The notes below the pieces were generated by a model, which worked only from the letters and a program-made list of their open reading frames with translations, did no database searches and was not told the origin of the DNA. Positions 25,914 through 34,323 of a DNA stretch of 64,000 bases are shown here, piece after piece (position 1 is the first letter of the stretch; each line of letters begins with the position of its first letter). This stretch comes from Prado023 sp963788325. GTDB lineage: Bacteria > Actinomycetota > Actinomycetes > S36-B12 > CAIYMF01. Where the stretch lies: assembly GCA_963788325.1 (NCBI GenBank), contig CAWBGJ010000009.1, forward strand, positions 186,001-250,000. Direction: 5' to 3'. The translations under genes were made by a program, and so were the position numbers.

Positions 25914-26714
25914 GTCCTCTCCGCCGGCATGGACGACCACGCAGGAGGACTCGGCAACCTCACTCCAGGCACCGGGAAGGTCGCCCAGCGGCTCGGAGAC
26001 GATGAGACGGCTGTCGTCGGAGAACTCGCGCAGCACCGGGTTGTCGGGGTACCGCTGGCGGAGGCCCGCCACGTCGTTGCTGTGGAACAGAGAGCGTGAC
26101 ACACCTTCGCTGGAGTATCGGAAGGCCCAGACCGTCTGCCCGTCGGTCGTGGCCACCGACATCTGGATCGGATGCTCGATCCCGTGACGGTGGCCGGTCT
26201 CCTCGATGAGGCCGACGGCCTTCTCGACGGCATCGATCGGGTCGTCGACCAGACCCATCGTCAGGGCCAGGTGGAAGAAGACCTCGGAGTCCGTGGAGCC
26301 CTCGATCAGGGGATAGAGGCTGGGATCCACGGCGAAGGCCAGTTCACGCTTCACGGTCGCGAAGTCCCTGATCAGCCCGTTGTGCATCCACAGCCAGTTC
26401 GCGTGCCGGAAGGGATGGCAGTTGGTCTCCTGAATGGGACCGCCGGTCGCGGCGCGCACGTGCGCGAAGGCCAGCGGGGAGACCAGGTGCCGTGCCAGGT
26501 CCGCCAGGTTGCGGTTGTTCCAGGCCGGTTGCGTGCTGTGGAACGTCCCGGGTGTGTCGGCCGCGCCGTACCAGCCGAGGCCGAACCCGTCGCCGTTGGT
26601 GGTCTCAGCCCCCAACCGCGAATGCAGGCTCTGGTAGATCAGGGAGTGCTTCGGGGCCAGCAGCAGTTCCCCCAGCGGGATCGGTGATCCACGGTAGGCC
26701 ATCCATCGACACAT
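25884..26714 (-). CDS. Class II glutamine amidotransferase (YafJ-like)
   Basis: The 276-residue protein is a stand-alone Ntn glutamine amidotransferase. After removal of Met1, Cys2 (MCRWMAY) is the nucleophile. TTNGDGFGLGWYG, the FAHVRAATGG arginine loop and NCHPF followed by WMHNGLI are the GATase II markers. It splits ammonia from glutamine, but no synthetase domain is attached, so the acceptor is unknown. ATG 26714 has GAGGAG 5 nt upstream. It overlaps the GNAT gene tail-to-tail by 30 nt. EgtC of ergothioneine synthesis is a relative, but no other egt gene is nearby, so that name is not used. Confidence 0.85.
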   Translation of the reverse strand: MCRWMAYRGSPIPLGELLLAPKHSLIYQSLHSRLGAETTNGDGFGLGWYGAADTPGTFHSTQPAWNNRNLADLARHLVSPLAFAHVRAATGGPIQETNCHPFRHANWLWMHNGLIRDFATVKRELAFAVDPSLYPLIEGSTDSEVFFHLALTMGLVDDPIDAVEKAVGLIEETGHRHGIEHPIQMSVATTDGQTVWAFRYSSEGVSRSLFHSNDVAGLRQRYPDNPVLREFSDDSRLIVSEPLGDLPGAWSEVAESSCVVVHAGGEDLRPFAPQPQ

Positions 26715-26828
26715 CTGCGCTCCTCGTCCGCGACCTGGCCGGTTGGCGGTCGTTCCCCTGCCTACCAGCGGGAATGGGCCAGTTGCGCGGCGAGCCGATG
26801 CTGTCGGTGCGGATCTGGGCAAGAACTC

Positions 26829-26873
26829 GGAATCCCGTTGCTCGAAGTAGAGCAACACGATCCCAGGTTCCGG
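26829..26873. repeat. Dispersed hairpin element, copy A
   Basis: In the gap between the amidotransferase and phosphatase genes, GTTGCTC pairs with GAGCAAC around a 6-nt loop, with further imperfect pairing of AATCCCG and the CGATCCC/AGGTTCC side. Read on the minus strand it begins CCGGAACCTGGGATCG, closely matching copy B at 44281. The rest of the 184-nt gap shows only the amidotransferase ribosome site. Confidence 0.6.
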
Positions 26874-26898
26874 CGGAGGCGCGGGGGCTGGGCGGCCG

Positions 26899-27720
26899 TT
26901 ACGGGCTGGCGTCGACGAGGGCGCGACGCAGGGCGTTGACCGTCTCATCGTTGAGGCGCAGGCCCGTGGCCACATAGCCCTGGATCGACCCGTACTGGGC
27001 ACGCACCTCGTCGAAGGCCGCCTCCAGGTAGGCGGCTGTGACGCCCAGCACGGGCCCGAGCAGCGTGGGGTCGCCCCCAGCGGCGGCGAACTGGTCCAGG
27101 ATAGGGGCCAGCACCGGGCGCAGCAGCTCGTTGGTGCGCAGGTACTCGGCCAGGACGTCGTCCTGGCTGACCCCGAGCAGCAGCAGCAGGACCGCCACCG
27201 CCCACCCGGTCCGGTCCTTGCCCGCAGTGCAGTGCACCAGCGCGGGTTGGGCCTGGGCGCAGGCCAGATCCCGGAACAGGTGCCGATAGCTGCGCCGCGC
27301 GCTGGGCAGCGTGACGATCTCGCGGTAGGCCACGTCGAACAGGGCCTGCACCCCACCTCCACGCAACGTCCGCGTGGCACCGGGGGGGTCAGCCAGCAGC
27401 GCTCCGAGGCTCGCGGGGATGGCCATCGTGGAGTCGGCCAGTACGTCCAGGGAGCGGTAGCCCGCCCCGAGCGGCAGCACGTCCGGGGCCGCCAGCCGCT
27501 CGGCGGCAGTCCGCAGGTCGAACACGGTGCGGATGCCCAGCGTCGCGAACGTCGACAGGTCCGGCTCGGCCAACCGACTCAGGTCCGTGGAGCGGTAGAC
27601 CAGCCCGGACGCGACCCGGCCGCCCCCGGGCACGCGCCACCCCCCGATGTCGCGCAGGTTGGCCACGGTCGACAGCTCCAGCGCCCGACCTACGGTCGCC
27701 TGATCCCCAACCCCGGTCAC
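26899..27720 (-). CDS. Tyrosine/lipid phosphatase family protein (PTP, CX5R)
   Basis: The 273-residue protein has the dual-specificity phosphatase signature HCTAGKDRTG, with Cys164 as nucleophile and Arg170 binding phosphate, and an early NLRDIGG(W) motif typical of the Y_phosphatase3 family (similar to mycobacterial PtpB, which acts on phosphotyrosine and phosphoinositides). VFDLRTAAER is the general-acid region. It is predicted cytoplasmic. The GTG at 27720 is 13 nt from the LpdA-like gene's stop, so the two are co-transcribed. Its substrate is not evident. Confidence 0.85.
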   Translation of the reverse strand: MTGVGDQATVGRALELSTVANLRDIGGWRVPGGGRVASGLVYRSTDLSRLAEPDLSTFATLGIRTVFDLRTAAERLAAPDVLPLGAGYRSLDVLADSTMAIPASLGALLADPPGATRTLRGGGVQALFDVAYREIVTLPSARRSYRHLFRDLACAQAQPALVHCTAGKDRTGWAVAVLLLLLGVSQDDVLAEYLRTNELLRPVLAPILDQFAAAGGDPTLLGPVLGVTAAYLEAAFDEVRAQYGSIQGYVATGLRLNDETVNALRRALVDASP

Positions 27721-27733
27721 CGGGTCCTCCTGT

Positions 27734-29110
27734 TCAGTCGACGGACCGCAGCCGGCGCGCCGCCTCGGCGATCGACCCGGTCAACGACGGGTACACGGTG
27801 AAGGTGGCCGCCAGCTCGTCGACGGTCATCCGCGCCTCCACGGCCAGGGCGAGGCCGAACACCAGCTCGGAGGCCTTCGGGGCCACGACCACGCCGCCGA
27901 TCACGATCCGGGTGCCCCGCCGGCAGATCACCTTCACGAAGCCGTCGGTCATCGCCTGCATCTTGGCCCGGGCGTTGGTGGCCAGGGGCAGCGTGACGAC
28001 CTCGGCATTGACCCGCCCCGAGTCCACGTCGGCCTGGGTGTAGCCCACCGTGGCGATCTCCGGGTCGGTGAAGACGTTGGAGCTCACGGTGCGCAGGTCC
28101 AGGGGCGCCACCGCGGCTCCCAGCGCGTGCCACATGGCGATCCGGCCCTGCATGGCTGCCACCGAGGCCAGGAGCAGGACGCCGGTGCAGTCACCGGCCG
28201 CGTAGACCCCGCGTGCCGAGGTCCGCGATACGCGGTCGACCTCGATGAACCCGGAATCCGTGCTGCGCACGCCCGCCTGCGCCAGGCCCAGGCCCTCAGT
28301 GTTGGGCACTGAGCCGACCGCCATGAGGCAGTGCGAGCCGGTGACCGTGCGCCCGTCGGCGAGCATCACCTGCACCTCATCGCCCACGCGGGTGGCCGAC
28401 AGTGCCCTGGAGCGGCGCAGGACGGCCATCCCCCGGCGCTCGAACACGTCCTCGAGCACCTGTGCGGCCTGCGGGTCCTCGCCGGGCAGGACGTGCTCGC
28501 GGCTGGACACCAGCGTCACCTGCGCGCCCAGGGCCTGGTAGGCGCAGGCGAACTCCGCCCCGGTGACCCCGGAACCGACCACCACGAGGTGCTCAGGGAC
28601 CTCCTGGAGGCCATACACCTGCTCCCAGGACAGGATCCGTTCACCATCGGGCGCGGCGGTGCCCAGCACGCGGGGTCGGGCCCCGGTGGCCAGCAGGATC
28701 GCATCGGCGTCGATGCGTACCTGCTCCCCGCCCGCCAGCTCCGCCACGACCGCGCCGGGGCCCTCGAGGCGCCCACGGCCCACCAGCAGCCGGACGCCGG
28801 CCTGCTCGCATCGCCGTGCGGTGTCCTGGCTCTGGGCGCTGGCCAGGTCCCTGATCCGGGCGTTGACGGCAGCGAGGTCCACGCCCACGGCGGACGCGGC
28901 CCCCGTGATCCCCAGCGCACCGCTGGCGCGCACCTGGGTCGCGGACTCGGCCACGGCCAGCAGGGCCTTGCTCGGCACGCAGTCGGTCAGCACCGCGGAT
29001 CCGCCGATCCCGTCGGAGTCCACGAGCGTCACCTGCGCGCCCAGCTGTGCGGCGACCAGCGCCGCCTCATACCCGCCGGGGCCACCGCCGACGATCGCCA
29101 CCGAGGTCAT
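27734..29110 (-). CDS. lpdA: NAD(P)H-quinone/disulfide reductase-family flavoprotein (LpdA-like)
   Basis: The 458-residue FAD/NAD protein belongs to the pyridine nucleotide-disulfide reductase class. FAD binding is shown by VAIVGGGPGGYEAA, NAD binding by VVVGSGVTGAEFA and a second FAD contact by GVYAAGDCTG. In place of the redox CxxxxC, the motif reads GGSAVLTDCVPSK: Cys44 remains but the first Cys is Ala39. Mycobacterial LpdA (Rv3303c) shares this loss and works as an NAD(P)H:quinone reductase, so that function is more likely than lipoamide dehydrogenase. ATG 29110 starts at the Rossmann motif. The phosphatase gene follows 13 nt downstream. Confidence 0.85.
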   Translation of the reverse strand: MTSVAIVGGGPGGYEAALVAAQLGAQVTLVDSDGIGGSAVLTDCVPSKALLAVAESATQVRASGALGITGAASAVGVDLAAVNARIRDLASAQSQDTARRCEQAGVRLLVGRGRLEGPGAVVAELAGGEQVRIDADAILLATGARPRVLGTAAPDGERILSWEQVYGLQEVPEHLVVVGSGVTGAEFACAYQALGAQVTLVSSREHVLPGEDPQAAQVLEDVFERRGMAVLRRSRALSATRVGDEVQVMLADGRTVTGSHCLMAVGSVPNTEGLGLAQAGVRSTDSGFIEVDRVSRTSARGVYAAGDCTGVLLLASVAAMQGRIAMWHALGAAVAPLDLRTVSSNVFTDPEIATVGYTQADVDSGRVNAEVVTLPLATNARAKMQAMTDGFVKVICRRGTRIVIGGVVVAPKASELVFGLALAVEARMTVDELAATFTVYPSLTGSIAEAARRLRSVD

Positions 29111-29216
29111 GGCGCGATCATCGCGCATCCCGGCCACCGCGTTCGCGGCGGATCGGCTGTCCACGTCCCGCTGTTCCCCGGCCTTCCCCGGCCTTCCCGG
29201 GCGGGCGTCGAACAAC

Positions 29217-29222
29217 TACCCT
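29217..29222 (+). promoter_or_regulatory. Leaderless -10 box (TACCCT) for the GGCT-like gene
   Basis: TACCCT ends 7 nt before the GTG at 29230 in the divergent gap upstream of the LpdA-like gene. Confidence 0.5.
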
Positions 29223-29229
29223 GTGCGAC

Positions 29230-29670
29230 GTGGTCCTCTACGCGGCGTACGGGTCGAACCTCGACCCCCGGCAGATGCTCGAACGAGCACCACGCTCCCC
29301 CGCGCTCGGACCCGGCTGGCTGACCGACTGGCGCCTGACCTTCGCCGGCGAGGACCTCGGCTGGGAGGGCGCGCTGGCCACGGTGGTCGAGGATCCCGGC
29401 CACAGCGTGTTCGTGATGCTCTACGACGTCGCCCCCGAGGACGAGCCACTGCTCGACCACTGGGAGGGCGCGGAGCTCGAGATCCACCGCAAGCTGCACG
29501 TCCGGGTCCAGACACTCAACGGCGACGAGATGGCCTGGCTCTACGTGGTCGACGCCTACGAGGGCGGCCTGCCCGGGGCGCGCTACCTGGGCATCATGGC
29601 CGACGCCGCCCGCGCGGCCGGCGCTCCCGACGACTACGTCACCGCGCTCATGAACCGTCCCTGCCAGTAG
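29230..29670 (+). CDS. Gamma-glutamylcyclotransferase-like protein
   Basis: The 146-residue protein begins VVLYAAYGSNLDPRQM, the YGSN substrate loop of the GGCT/AIG2-like fold, and has the acidic YDVAPEDEPLLDHWEGAE segment where the catalytic Glu of the family lies. It may cyclise gamma-glutamyl compounds or remove similar adducts; the true substrate is unknown. The GTG start is set by the leaderless -10 box 7 nt upstream. Its last 23 nt overlap the convergent membrane protein gene. Confidence 0.75.
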   Translation: MVLYAAYGSNLDPRQMLERAPRSPALGPGWLTDWRLTFAGEDLGWEGALATVVEDPGHSVFVMLYDVAPEDEPLLDHWEGAELEIHRKLHVRVQTLNGDEMAWLYVVDAYEGGLPGARYLGIMADAARAAGAPDDYVTALMNRPCQ

Positions 29671-30382
29671 CTTCGGCGTCGCCGAGTCCGGCCGCCGCAG
29701 CGGCCAACCTGCGCTCCAGGGCCGTCACGCGGGCGGTCAGCGCAACGACCGCCGCAGCTTCGGCACCTGTTTCCTCGCCCGGGACCACCTCGGCCGTGGC
29801 GCCACCCTCCGGCGCCCCAGAGCGCCGGCGTCGGACGAACTTCAGGTAGCCGAGTGCCAGGGAGACCCCCAGCGCGGCGACCAGGACCAGGAACCGGGTC
29901 AGCGAGCTTCCCGAGGCCAATCCCCAGCCGACCCCGTAGAGCATCGTGAAGAGCCCTCCGAGCAGGATGCCGTTGCTGAGCACCGAGACAGAGTCCCCGA
30001 GGGCCAGGGACAGCGCCATGAGCAGGGTCGCGAGGACGATGAGGGTGACGCTCGTGGTCTGCTGCCACTGGGACTGCTGCTCCGCAGCGGTGCGCTGGAG
30101 GTCGGCGATCTGGGCGTCGATGGCCTTCACCTGGCCCTGTTCGGCCGCGGTCAGCTCGTCCCAGTCGCGGCACTGGCCAGGCGTGGGCGAGTTGCACCCG
30201 TCGACCTGGGCACGCTGGTCGTACAGCGCCTCGACCTGGTCGTTGACCGCCTGTGCCGGGTTGGGGTGGAACGTGTACACCCCGACCCCGACGACCGCCG
30301 TGACCATGAGCCCGAGGAACACGGCGAAGATGGCCTGCAGCACCCCGCGGCCGATGTTCGGTACTGGCGCGCTGTCGGGCAT
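29648..30382 (-). CDS. Uncharacterised membrane protein with C-terminal coiled segment
   Basis: The 244-residue protein has four predicted membrane helices: one near 12-36, then, after a ~70-residue extracytoplasmic or cytoplasmic loop with two Cys (VDGCNSPTPGQC), three closely spaced near 110-127, 135-155 and 160-178. The C-terminal 60 residues form a likely coiled coil (ALTARVTALERRLAAA). ATG 30382 has AGGAGG 5 nt upstream. I do not recognise a named family. It follows the phosphohexomutase gene on the same strand with a 20-nt gap, so it may be the last gene of that operon. Confidence 0.65.
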   Translation of the reverse strand: MPDSAPVPNIGRGVLQAIFAVFLGLMVTAVVGVGVYTFHPNPAQAVNDQVEALYDQRAQVDGCNSPTPGQCRDWDELTAAEQGQVKAIDAQIADLQRTAAEQQSQWQQTTSVTLIVLATLLMALSLALGDSVSVLSNGILLGGLFTMLYGVGWGLASGSSLTRFLVLVAALGVSLALGYLKFVRRRRSGAPEGGATAEVVPGEETGAEAAAVVALTARVTALERRLAAAAAGLGDAEATGRDGS

Positions 30383-30402
30383 GGCGACCTCCTGCGCGCA
30401 GG

Positions 30403-32103
30403 CTACCCCCCGGCGGACAGCCGGTGCCCGACATCGGCGGCCACGGCCGCGAGTGCATCGCCAGCGGCAGCCCGTGCCGCGGGCAACCCGGCGGCGCCCA
30501 CGGGTGCCCGTACCTCGAGGTAGGCCTTGATCTTGGGCTCGGTCCCACTGGGTCGCACGATCACCCGCACGTCGGCCACGCCCGCCATGCCGTGCAGCAG
30601 GTAGCGCAGGCCATCGGTCGGGGGCAGGTCGGGCGAACCCTGCTCGAGGTCGGTCACCTGCGCGACCGGCAGGCCCCCGAACCCCGCCGGCGGATCAGCC
30701 CGCAGGCCGGCCATCAGGGCCGGGATCTCGGACTGGTCGGTGAACCGCAACGAGACCTGGCTCGTCGCGTGCACGCCGTGGCGCACCGCCAGATCATCGA
30801 GGACGTCCTGGACCCCACGTCCCTGGGCCTTGAGCGTGGCGGCCAGCTCGGTGACGAGCAGGCCCGCCGAGATGCCGTCCTTGTCGCGCACCCCGGCGGG
30901 GTCCACGCAGTAGCCCAGGGCCTCCTCATAGCCGAACACGAGGTCCTCGGCGGCTCGCGCGATCCACTTGAACCCGGTCAGCGTCTCGCGGAACCCCAGC
31001 CCAGCGTCCCGGGCGATCGCCCCGAGCAGCTGCGAGCTGACGATGGAGTTCGCATAGGTCCCCGTGACCGGAACGCCGGCGAGCGCGCCGCGCTGCAGGA
31101 TCCACCAGCCCAGCAGCGCACCCACCTCGTCGCCGGTCAGCATCCGGAAACCCCCGTCAGCCACCGGGATCCCCACCGCGCACCGATCGGCGTCCGGGTC
31201 GTTGGCCAGCACCAGGTCGACGTGCGCGGATCCGGCAAGGTCCATCGCGAGGTCCATCGCCCCGGGCTCCTCCGGGTTCGGGAACGACACGGTCGGGAAG
31301 TCCGGATCAGGGGCATCCTGGGCGAGCACGGCCCACGGGGCCGGGAACCCGGCACCGGTGAGCGCCGCCCGCATCAGGGGGCTGCCGACGCCGTGCATGG
31401 CCGTGTAGGCCACAGCGATCTCGCGGGGCCCACCGGGCAGCACCAGGCCGCACACCCGGGCCAGGTAGCCGTCCACGACCCCCTCGTCGAGGATCGTGTA
31501 CCGGTCGCTGCGGACGAGGTCGGCGAGGGCCCCGACGGCCTCGATGGCCGCAGCGATCTGGGCATCGGCCGGGGGCACGATCTGGGCGCCGTCGCCGAGG
31601 TAGACCTTGTAGCCGTTGTCCTGCGGCGGGTTGTGCGAGGCGGTGACCACGACCCCCGCAGAAGCGCCATAGGTGCCGATCGCGCCGGCCAGCACCGGCG
31701 TGGGCAGCGGCCGCGGGCAGAGCAATGCCTGGAAGCCGGCGCCGGCGACGATCTCGGCCGTGTCACGGGCGAACACCTCGGAGTTGTGCCGGGCGTCGAA
31801 ACCGATGACCACGGCAGTCCCGGCCCGGCCGTCGTCGCGCAGGTACTGGGCCAGGCCGGCGGCCGCCCGGGAGACCACGACCCGGTTCATCCGCTGCGGC
31901 CCCGGGCCGAGCTTGCCGCGCAACCCTGCGGTGCCGAACTGCAGGGTGCCAGCGAAGGCGTCGGCCAGCTCTGAGGCAGCCTCCCGGTCCCCAGCCTCGG
32001 CTGCCCGGATGCGCTCCCGCAGCTCGGCAGCAGTGGCGGGGTCGGGATCCTCGTCAGCCCACTGACCGGCACGCTGGGCCAACCGGGGATCGAGGTCGCT
32101 CAC
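30403..32103 (-). CDS. Phosphoglucomutase/phosphomannomutase (phosphopentomutase-like)
   Basis: The 566-residue alpha-D-phosphohexomutase has GTAGLRGKLGPG near its N-terminus, the phosphoserine loop VVTASHNPP, the metal-binding DPDADR loop and the C-terminal RPSGTEPK phosphate site. The length and GYEEALGY motif match the PgmB/Rv3257-type enzymes, several of which also interconvert ribose-1-P and ribose-5-P. Its GTG start overlaps the PNP stop by 4 nt; since PNP releases (deoxy)ribose-1-phosphate, a phosphopentomutase role is a good inference and would feed deoC on the other strand. The membrane protein gene follows. Confidence 0.88.
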   Translation of the reverse strand: MSDLDPRLAQRAGQWADEDPDPATAAELRERIRAAEAGDREAASELADAFAGTLQFGTAGLRGKLGPGPQRMNRVVVSRAAAGLAQYLRDDGRAGTAVVIGFDARHNSEVFARDTAEIVAGAGFQALLCPRPLPTPVLAGAIGTYGASAGVVVTASHNPPQDNGYKVYLGDGAQIVPPADAQIAAAIEAVGALADLVRSDRYTILDEGVVDGYLARVCGLVLPGGPREIAVAYTAMHGVGSPLMRAALTGAGFPAPWAVLAQDAPDPDFPTVSFPNPEEPGAMDLAMDLAGSAHVDLVLANDPDADRCAVGIPVADGGFRMLTGDEVGALLGWWILQRGALAGVPVTGTYANSIVSSQLLGAIARDAGLGFRETLTGFKWIARAAEDLVFGYEEALGYCVDPAGVRDKDGISAGLLVTELAATLKAQGRGVQDVLDDLAVRHGVHATSQVSLRFTDQSEIPALMAGLRADPPAGFGGLPVAQVTDLEQGSPDLPPTDGLRYLLHGMAGVADVRVIVRPSGTEPKIKAYLEVRAPVGAAGLPAARAAAGDALAAVAADVGHRLSAGG

Positions 32104-32921
32104 AGCTGCCCCACCACGGCCGCGAGCAGGCTGCCCATCCGCTGGGCAGCGAGCCTGCCCGCCTCGAGGACCTCCTCGTGGTTCAGCGGCTCACCGGTCA
32201 TCCCCGCGGCGAGGTTCGTGACCAGGGACAGGCCGAGGATCTCCATGCCGGCCTCCCGGGCGGCGATGGCCTCGAGGGTGGTCGACATCCCCACGAGGTC
32301 CGCGCCCAGGACACCGGCCATCCGCACCTCGGCCGGGGTCTCGTACTGCGGACCCCGGAACTGCAGGTAGACCCCTTGGGCCAGGGTGGGGTCGATCTCG
32401 GTGCACAGCGCGCGCAGCCGGGCGGAGTAGAGGTCGGTGAGGTCGATGAAGGTCGCCCCGCGCAGTGGGGAGGCGCCGGTCATGTTGATGTGGTCGCTGA
32501 TGAGCACCGGGGTGCCCGGGGACCATGCGGGGTTCAACCCCCCACAGCCGTTGGTGAGCACGAGGGTGCGGCAGCCGGCCGCGGCTGCCGTGCGCACGCC
32601 GTGCACGACCGCCTCGACGCCACGACCCTCGTAGAAGTGCGTGCGGCCCAGGAACACCAGCGCCCGTCCGCCGGACTCGGTGGCCACGCTGCGGATCATC
32701 CCGGCATGACCGGCGACTGCCGGGGCGGCGAACCCGTGGAGGTCGGTGGCAGGGAACTCCGCATGCGTCTGGCCGAGCAGGTCCACGGCCGGCAGCCAGC
32801 CGGAGCCCAGGACGAGTGCGAGGTCGTGGCTGGCCGCTCCCGTGAGCTCGGCGAGTTGGGTCGCTGCGTGGGCAGCGGCCGCGTGCGGGTCATCGGCGAG
32901 CAGGGGGGCAGGTGCGGTCAT
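32100..32921 (-). CDS. Purine nucleoside phosphorylase (trimeric class)
   Basis: The 273-residue enzyme cleaves purine (deoxy)nucleosides with phosphate into base and pentose-1-phosphate. ALVLGSGW, the phosphate-binding GRTHFYEGR, VLTNGCGGLNP, LQFRGPQYETPAE and the GMSTTLE ribose site are trimeric PNP marks. The ATG at 32921 is chosen because TAGCGT lies 7 nt upstream. The stop overlaps the phosphohexomutase start in a GTGA. The gene is divergent from deoC, forming a compact salvage pair whose products meet at deoxyribose-5-phosphate. Confidence 0.92.
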   Translation of the reverse strand: MTAPAPLLADDPHAAAAHAATQLAELTGAASHDLALVLGSGWLPAVDLLGQTHAEFPATDLHGFAAPAVAGHAGMIRSVATESGGRALVFLGRTHFYEGRGVEAVVHGVRTAAAAGCRTLVLTNGCGGLNPAWSPGTPVLISDHINMTGASPLRGATFIDLTDLYSARLRALCTEIDPTLAQGVYLQFRGPQYETPAEVRMAGVLGADLVGMSTTLEAIAAREAGMEILGLSLVTNLAAGMTGEPLNHEEVLEAGRLAAQRMGSLLAAVVGQL

Positions 32922-32928
32922 GGCCGCC

Positions 32929-32934
32929 ACGCTA
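32929..32934 (-). promoter_or_regulatory. Leaderless -10 box (TAGCGT) for PNP
   Basis: TAGCGT on the minus strand ends 7 nt before the ATG at 32921. Confidence 0.55.
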
Positions 32935-32977
32935 TCGCCGGGCGCCACCCGGTACGACTCCCGGCGGCCCGACCCAC

Positions 32978-32983
32978 CAGAAT
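32978..32983 (+). promoter_or_regulatory. Leaderless -10-like box (CAGAAT) for deoC
   Basis: CAGAAT ends 7 nt before the ATG at 32991, which supports that start over the ATG at 32982. Confidence 0.4.
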
Positions 32984-32990
32984 GCCGAGC

Positions 32991-33698
32991 ATGGCGATGT
33001 CCCGCGCGCAACTGGCTCAGCTGGTCGACCACACCCTGCTCAAGCCCGAGGCGACTCCCGACGATGTGGCGGCCCTGTGCGTGGAGGCCAACGAGCTCGG
33101 TGTGTTCTCGGTGTGCGTCTCGCCGTCGTTCCTCCCGCTGCCCACCGGGCTGCTGGACCCGAGGGTCGCCACCTGCACCGTGGTGGGCTTCCCGAGCGGG
33201 AAGCACCATGGCGCGCTCAAGGCGGCCGAGGCGGTGCGGGCGGTGTCCGACGGCGCAGTCGAGGTCGACATGGTGGTGGACGTGGGCGCGATCAAGGCGG
33301 GCCTGTGGCGGGTCACGGAGAAGGAGATCTCGGCCGTCCGGGTGGCCTGTGAGGGCGTGACGCTCAAGGTCATCCTCGAGACGGCCGCCCTGACCGACGA
33401 CGAGGTGGTGCGCGCGTGCGTCGTGGCGCAGGAGGCCGGCGCAGACTTCGTGAAGACCTCCACCGGTTTCCATCCCGCGGGCGGGGCGAGCACCCGGGCG
33501 ATCTCGCTGATGGCCAACACCGTGGGTCCCCGGCTCGGCGTCAAGGCCAGTGGGGGGATCCGCACCGCGACCGACGCCCTGGCGATGGTCGCTGCCGGGG
33601 CCACCCGGCTCGGCCTGTCGAGCACCCGGGCGGTGCTCGATGGGCTGGCCGACCCCGCCGGCGGGGCTCGCTCCGACGCGTCCGGCGATGGCTACTGA
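32991..33698 (+). CDS. deoC: Deoxyribose-phosphate aldolase
   Basis: DeoC splits deoxyribose-5-phosphate into glyceraldehyde-3-phosphate and acetaldehyde. The 235-residue protein has DHTLLKPEAT, VEVDMVVDVGAIK, the Schiff-base segment FVKTSTGF (catalytic Lys) and VKASGGIRTA. The start is ATG 32991; ATG 32982, three codons upstream, is possible, but the -10-like box favours 32991. The uridine kinase-like gene starts 11 nt inside the deoC end. With PNP and the phosphohexomutase divergent to it, it closes deoxynucleoside breakdown. Confidence 0.92.
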   Translation: MAMSRAQLAQLVDHTLLKPEATPDDVAALCVEANELGVFSVCVSPSFLPLPTGLLDPRVATCTVVGFPSGKHHGALKAAEAVRAVSDGAVEVDMVVDVGAIKAGLWRVTEKEISAVRVACEGVTLKVILETAALTDDEVVRACVVAQEAGADFVKTSTGFHPAGGASTRAISLMANTVGPRLGVKASGGIRTATDALAMVAAGATRLGLSSTRAVLDGLADPAGGARSDASGDGY

Positions 33699-34323
33699 GC
33701 CCTCCGGGGACCGATCCCCCGACCCACGCCGGGTGATCCTGCTGGCCGGGCCGAGCGGGTCGGGCAAGTCGACCCTCGTGCGCGCCGCGGGCCTGCCGAT
33801 GGTCTACCTGGATGACTTCTACAAGGCCGGCTCGGACCCGACCCTGCCGCGCCAGGCCGAGCTCGGGATCGTCGACTGGGACGACCCGGCCAGCTGGGAC
33901 GCCCAGGGCGCCCTCACTGCGCTGACCACCCTGTGCCGGCGCGGCACCTGCGCGGTACCTGTCTACGACATCGCCGCTGACGGCCCGACCGGGACCCGGA
34001 TGGTGCATGTCGGGAGCGGCCCGTTCGTGGCCGAGGGGATCTTCGCCCCGGAGCTCGTCGCCATGCTCCGCGCCGCCGGCCTGCTGCTCGACGCGATCGT
34101 GGTCGTGCGCGACCCGTGGAAGAACTTCGTGCGCCGGGCCGCACGCGACCTGCGGGAGCGGCGCAAGCCGCCCGGCACGATCCTGCGCCGGGGCTGGCAG
34201 CTCTACGGTCGCGAACCGGGGATCGTCGACGCGGCCCGTGCGGCGGGCTGCCGTCCGCTCAGCGCGGCCCAGACCCGAGCCGCCCTCGACGTGTACGCCA
34301 GCGCCCCTCAGCCGGCGAGGTAG
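33688..34323 (+). CDS. Uridine kinase-like P-loop protein
   Basis: The 211-residue protein has Walker A GPSGSGKST and the nucleoside kinase segment VYLDDFYKAG; FVAEGIFAPEL is the lid region and RRAARDLRERRKPP a basic substrate patch. It resembles the Udk/PRK family, though a (deoxy)nucleoside or sugar substrate cannot be chosen from sequence. It starts with ATG 33688, overlapping deoC by 11 nt, so the two are coupled. The 3' end overlaps the DUF4921 gene by 16 nt on the opposite strand. Its place in the nucleoside island fits phosphorylation of imported nucleosides. Confidence 0.78.
   Translation: MATEPSGDRSPDPRRVILLAGPSGSGKSTLVRAAGLPMVYLDDFYKAGSDPTLPRQAELGIVDWDDPASWDAQGALTALTTLCRRGTCAVPVYDIAADGPTGTRMVHVGSGPFVAEGIFAPELVAMLRAAGLLLDAIVVVRDPWKNFVRRAARDLRERRKPPGTILRRGWQLYGREPGIVDAARAAGCRPLSAAQTRAALDVYASAPQPAR

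Noticed and set aside
25884..26714. Naming the class II amidotransferase EgtC
   Set aside because: It shares the fold and Cys2, but no egtA/B/D gene is near, and YafJ-like amidotransferases look the same.
27734..29110. Dihydrolipoamide dehydrogenase of the pyruvate complex
   Set aside because: The redox disulfide is absent (Ala at the first position), so this activity is not expected.
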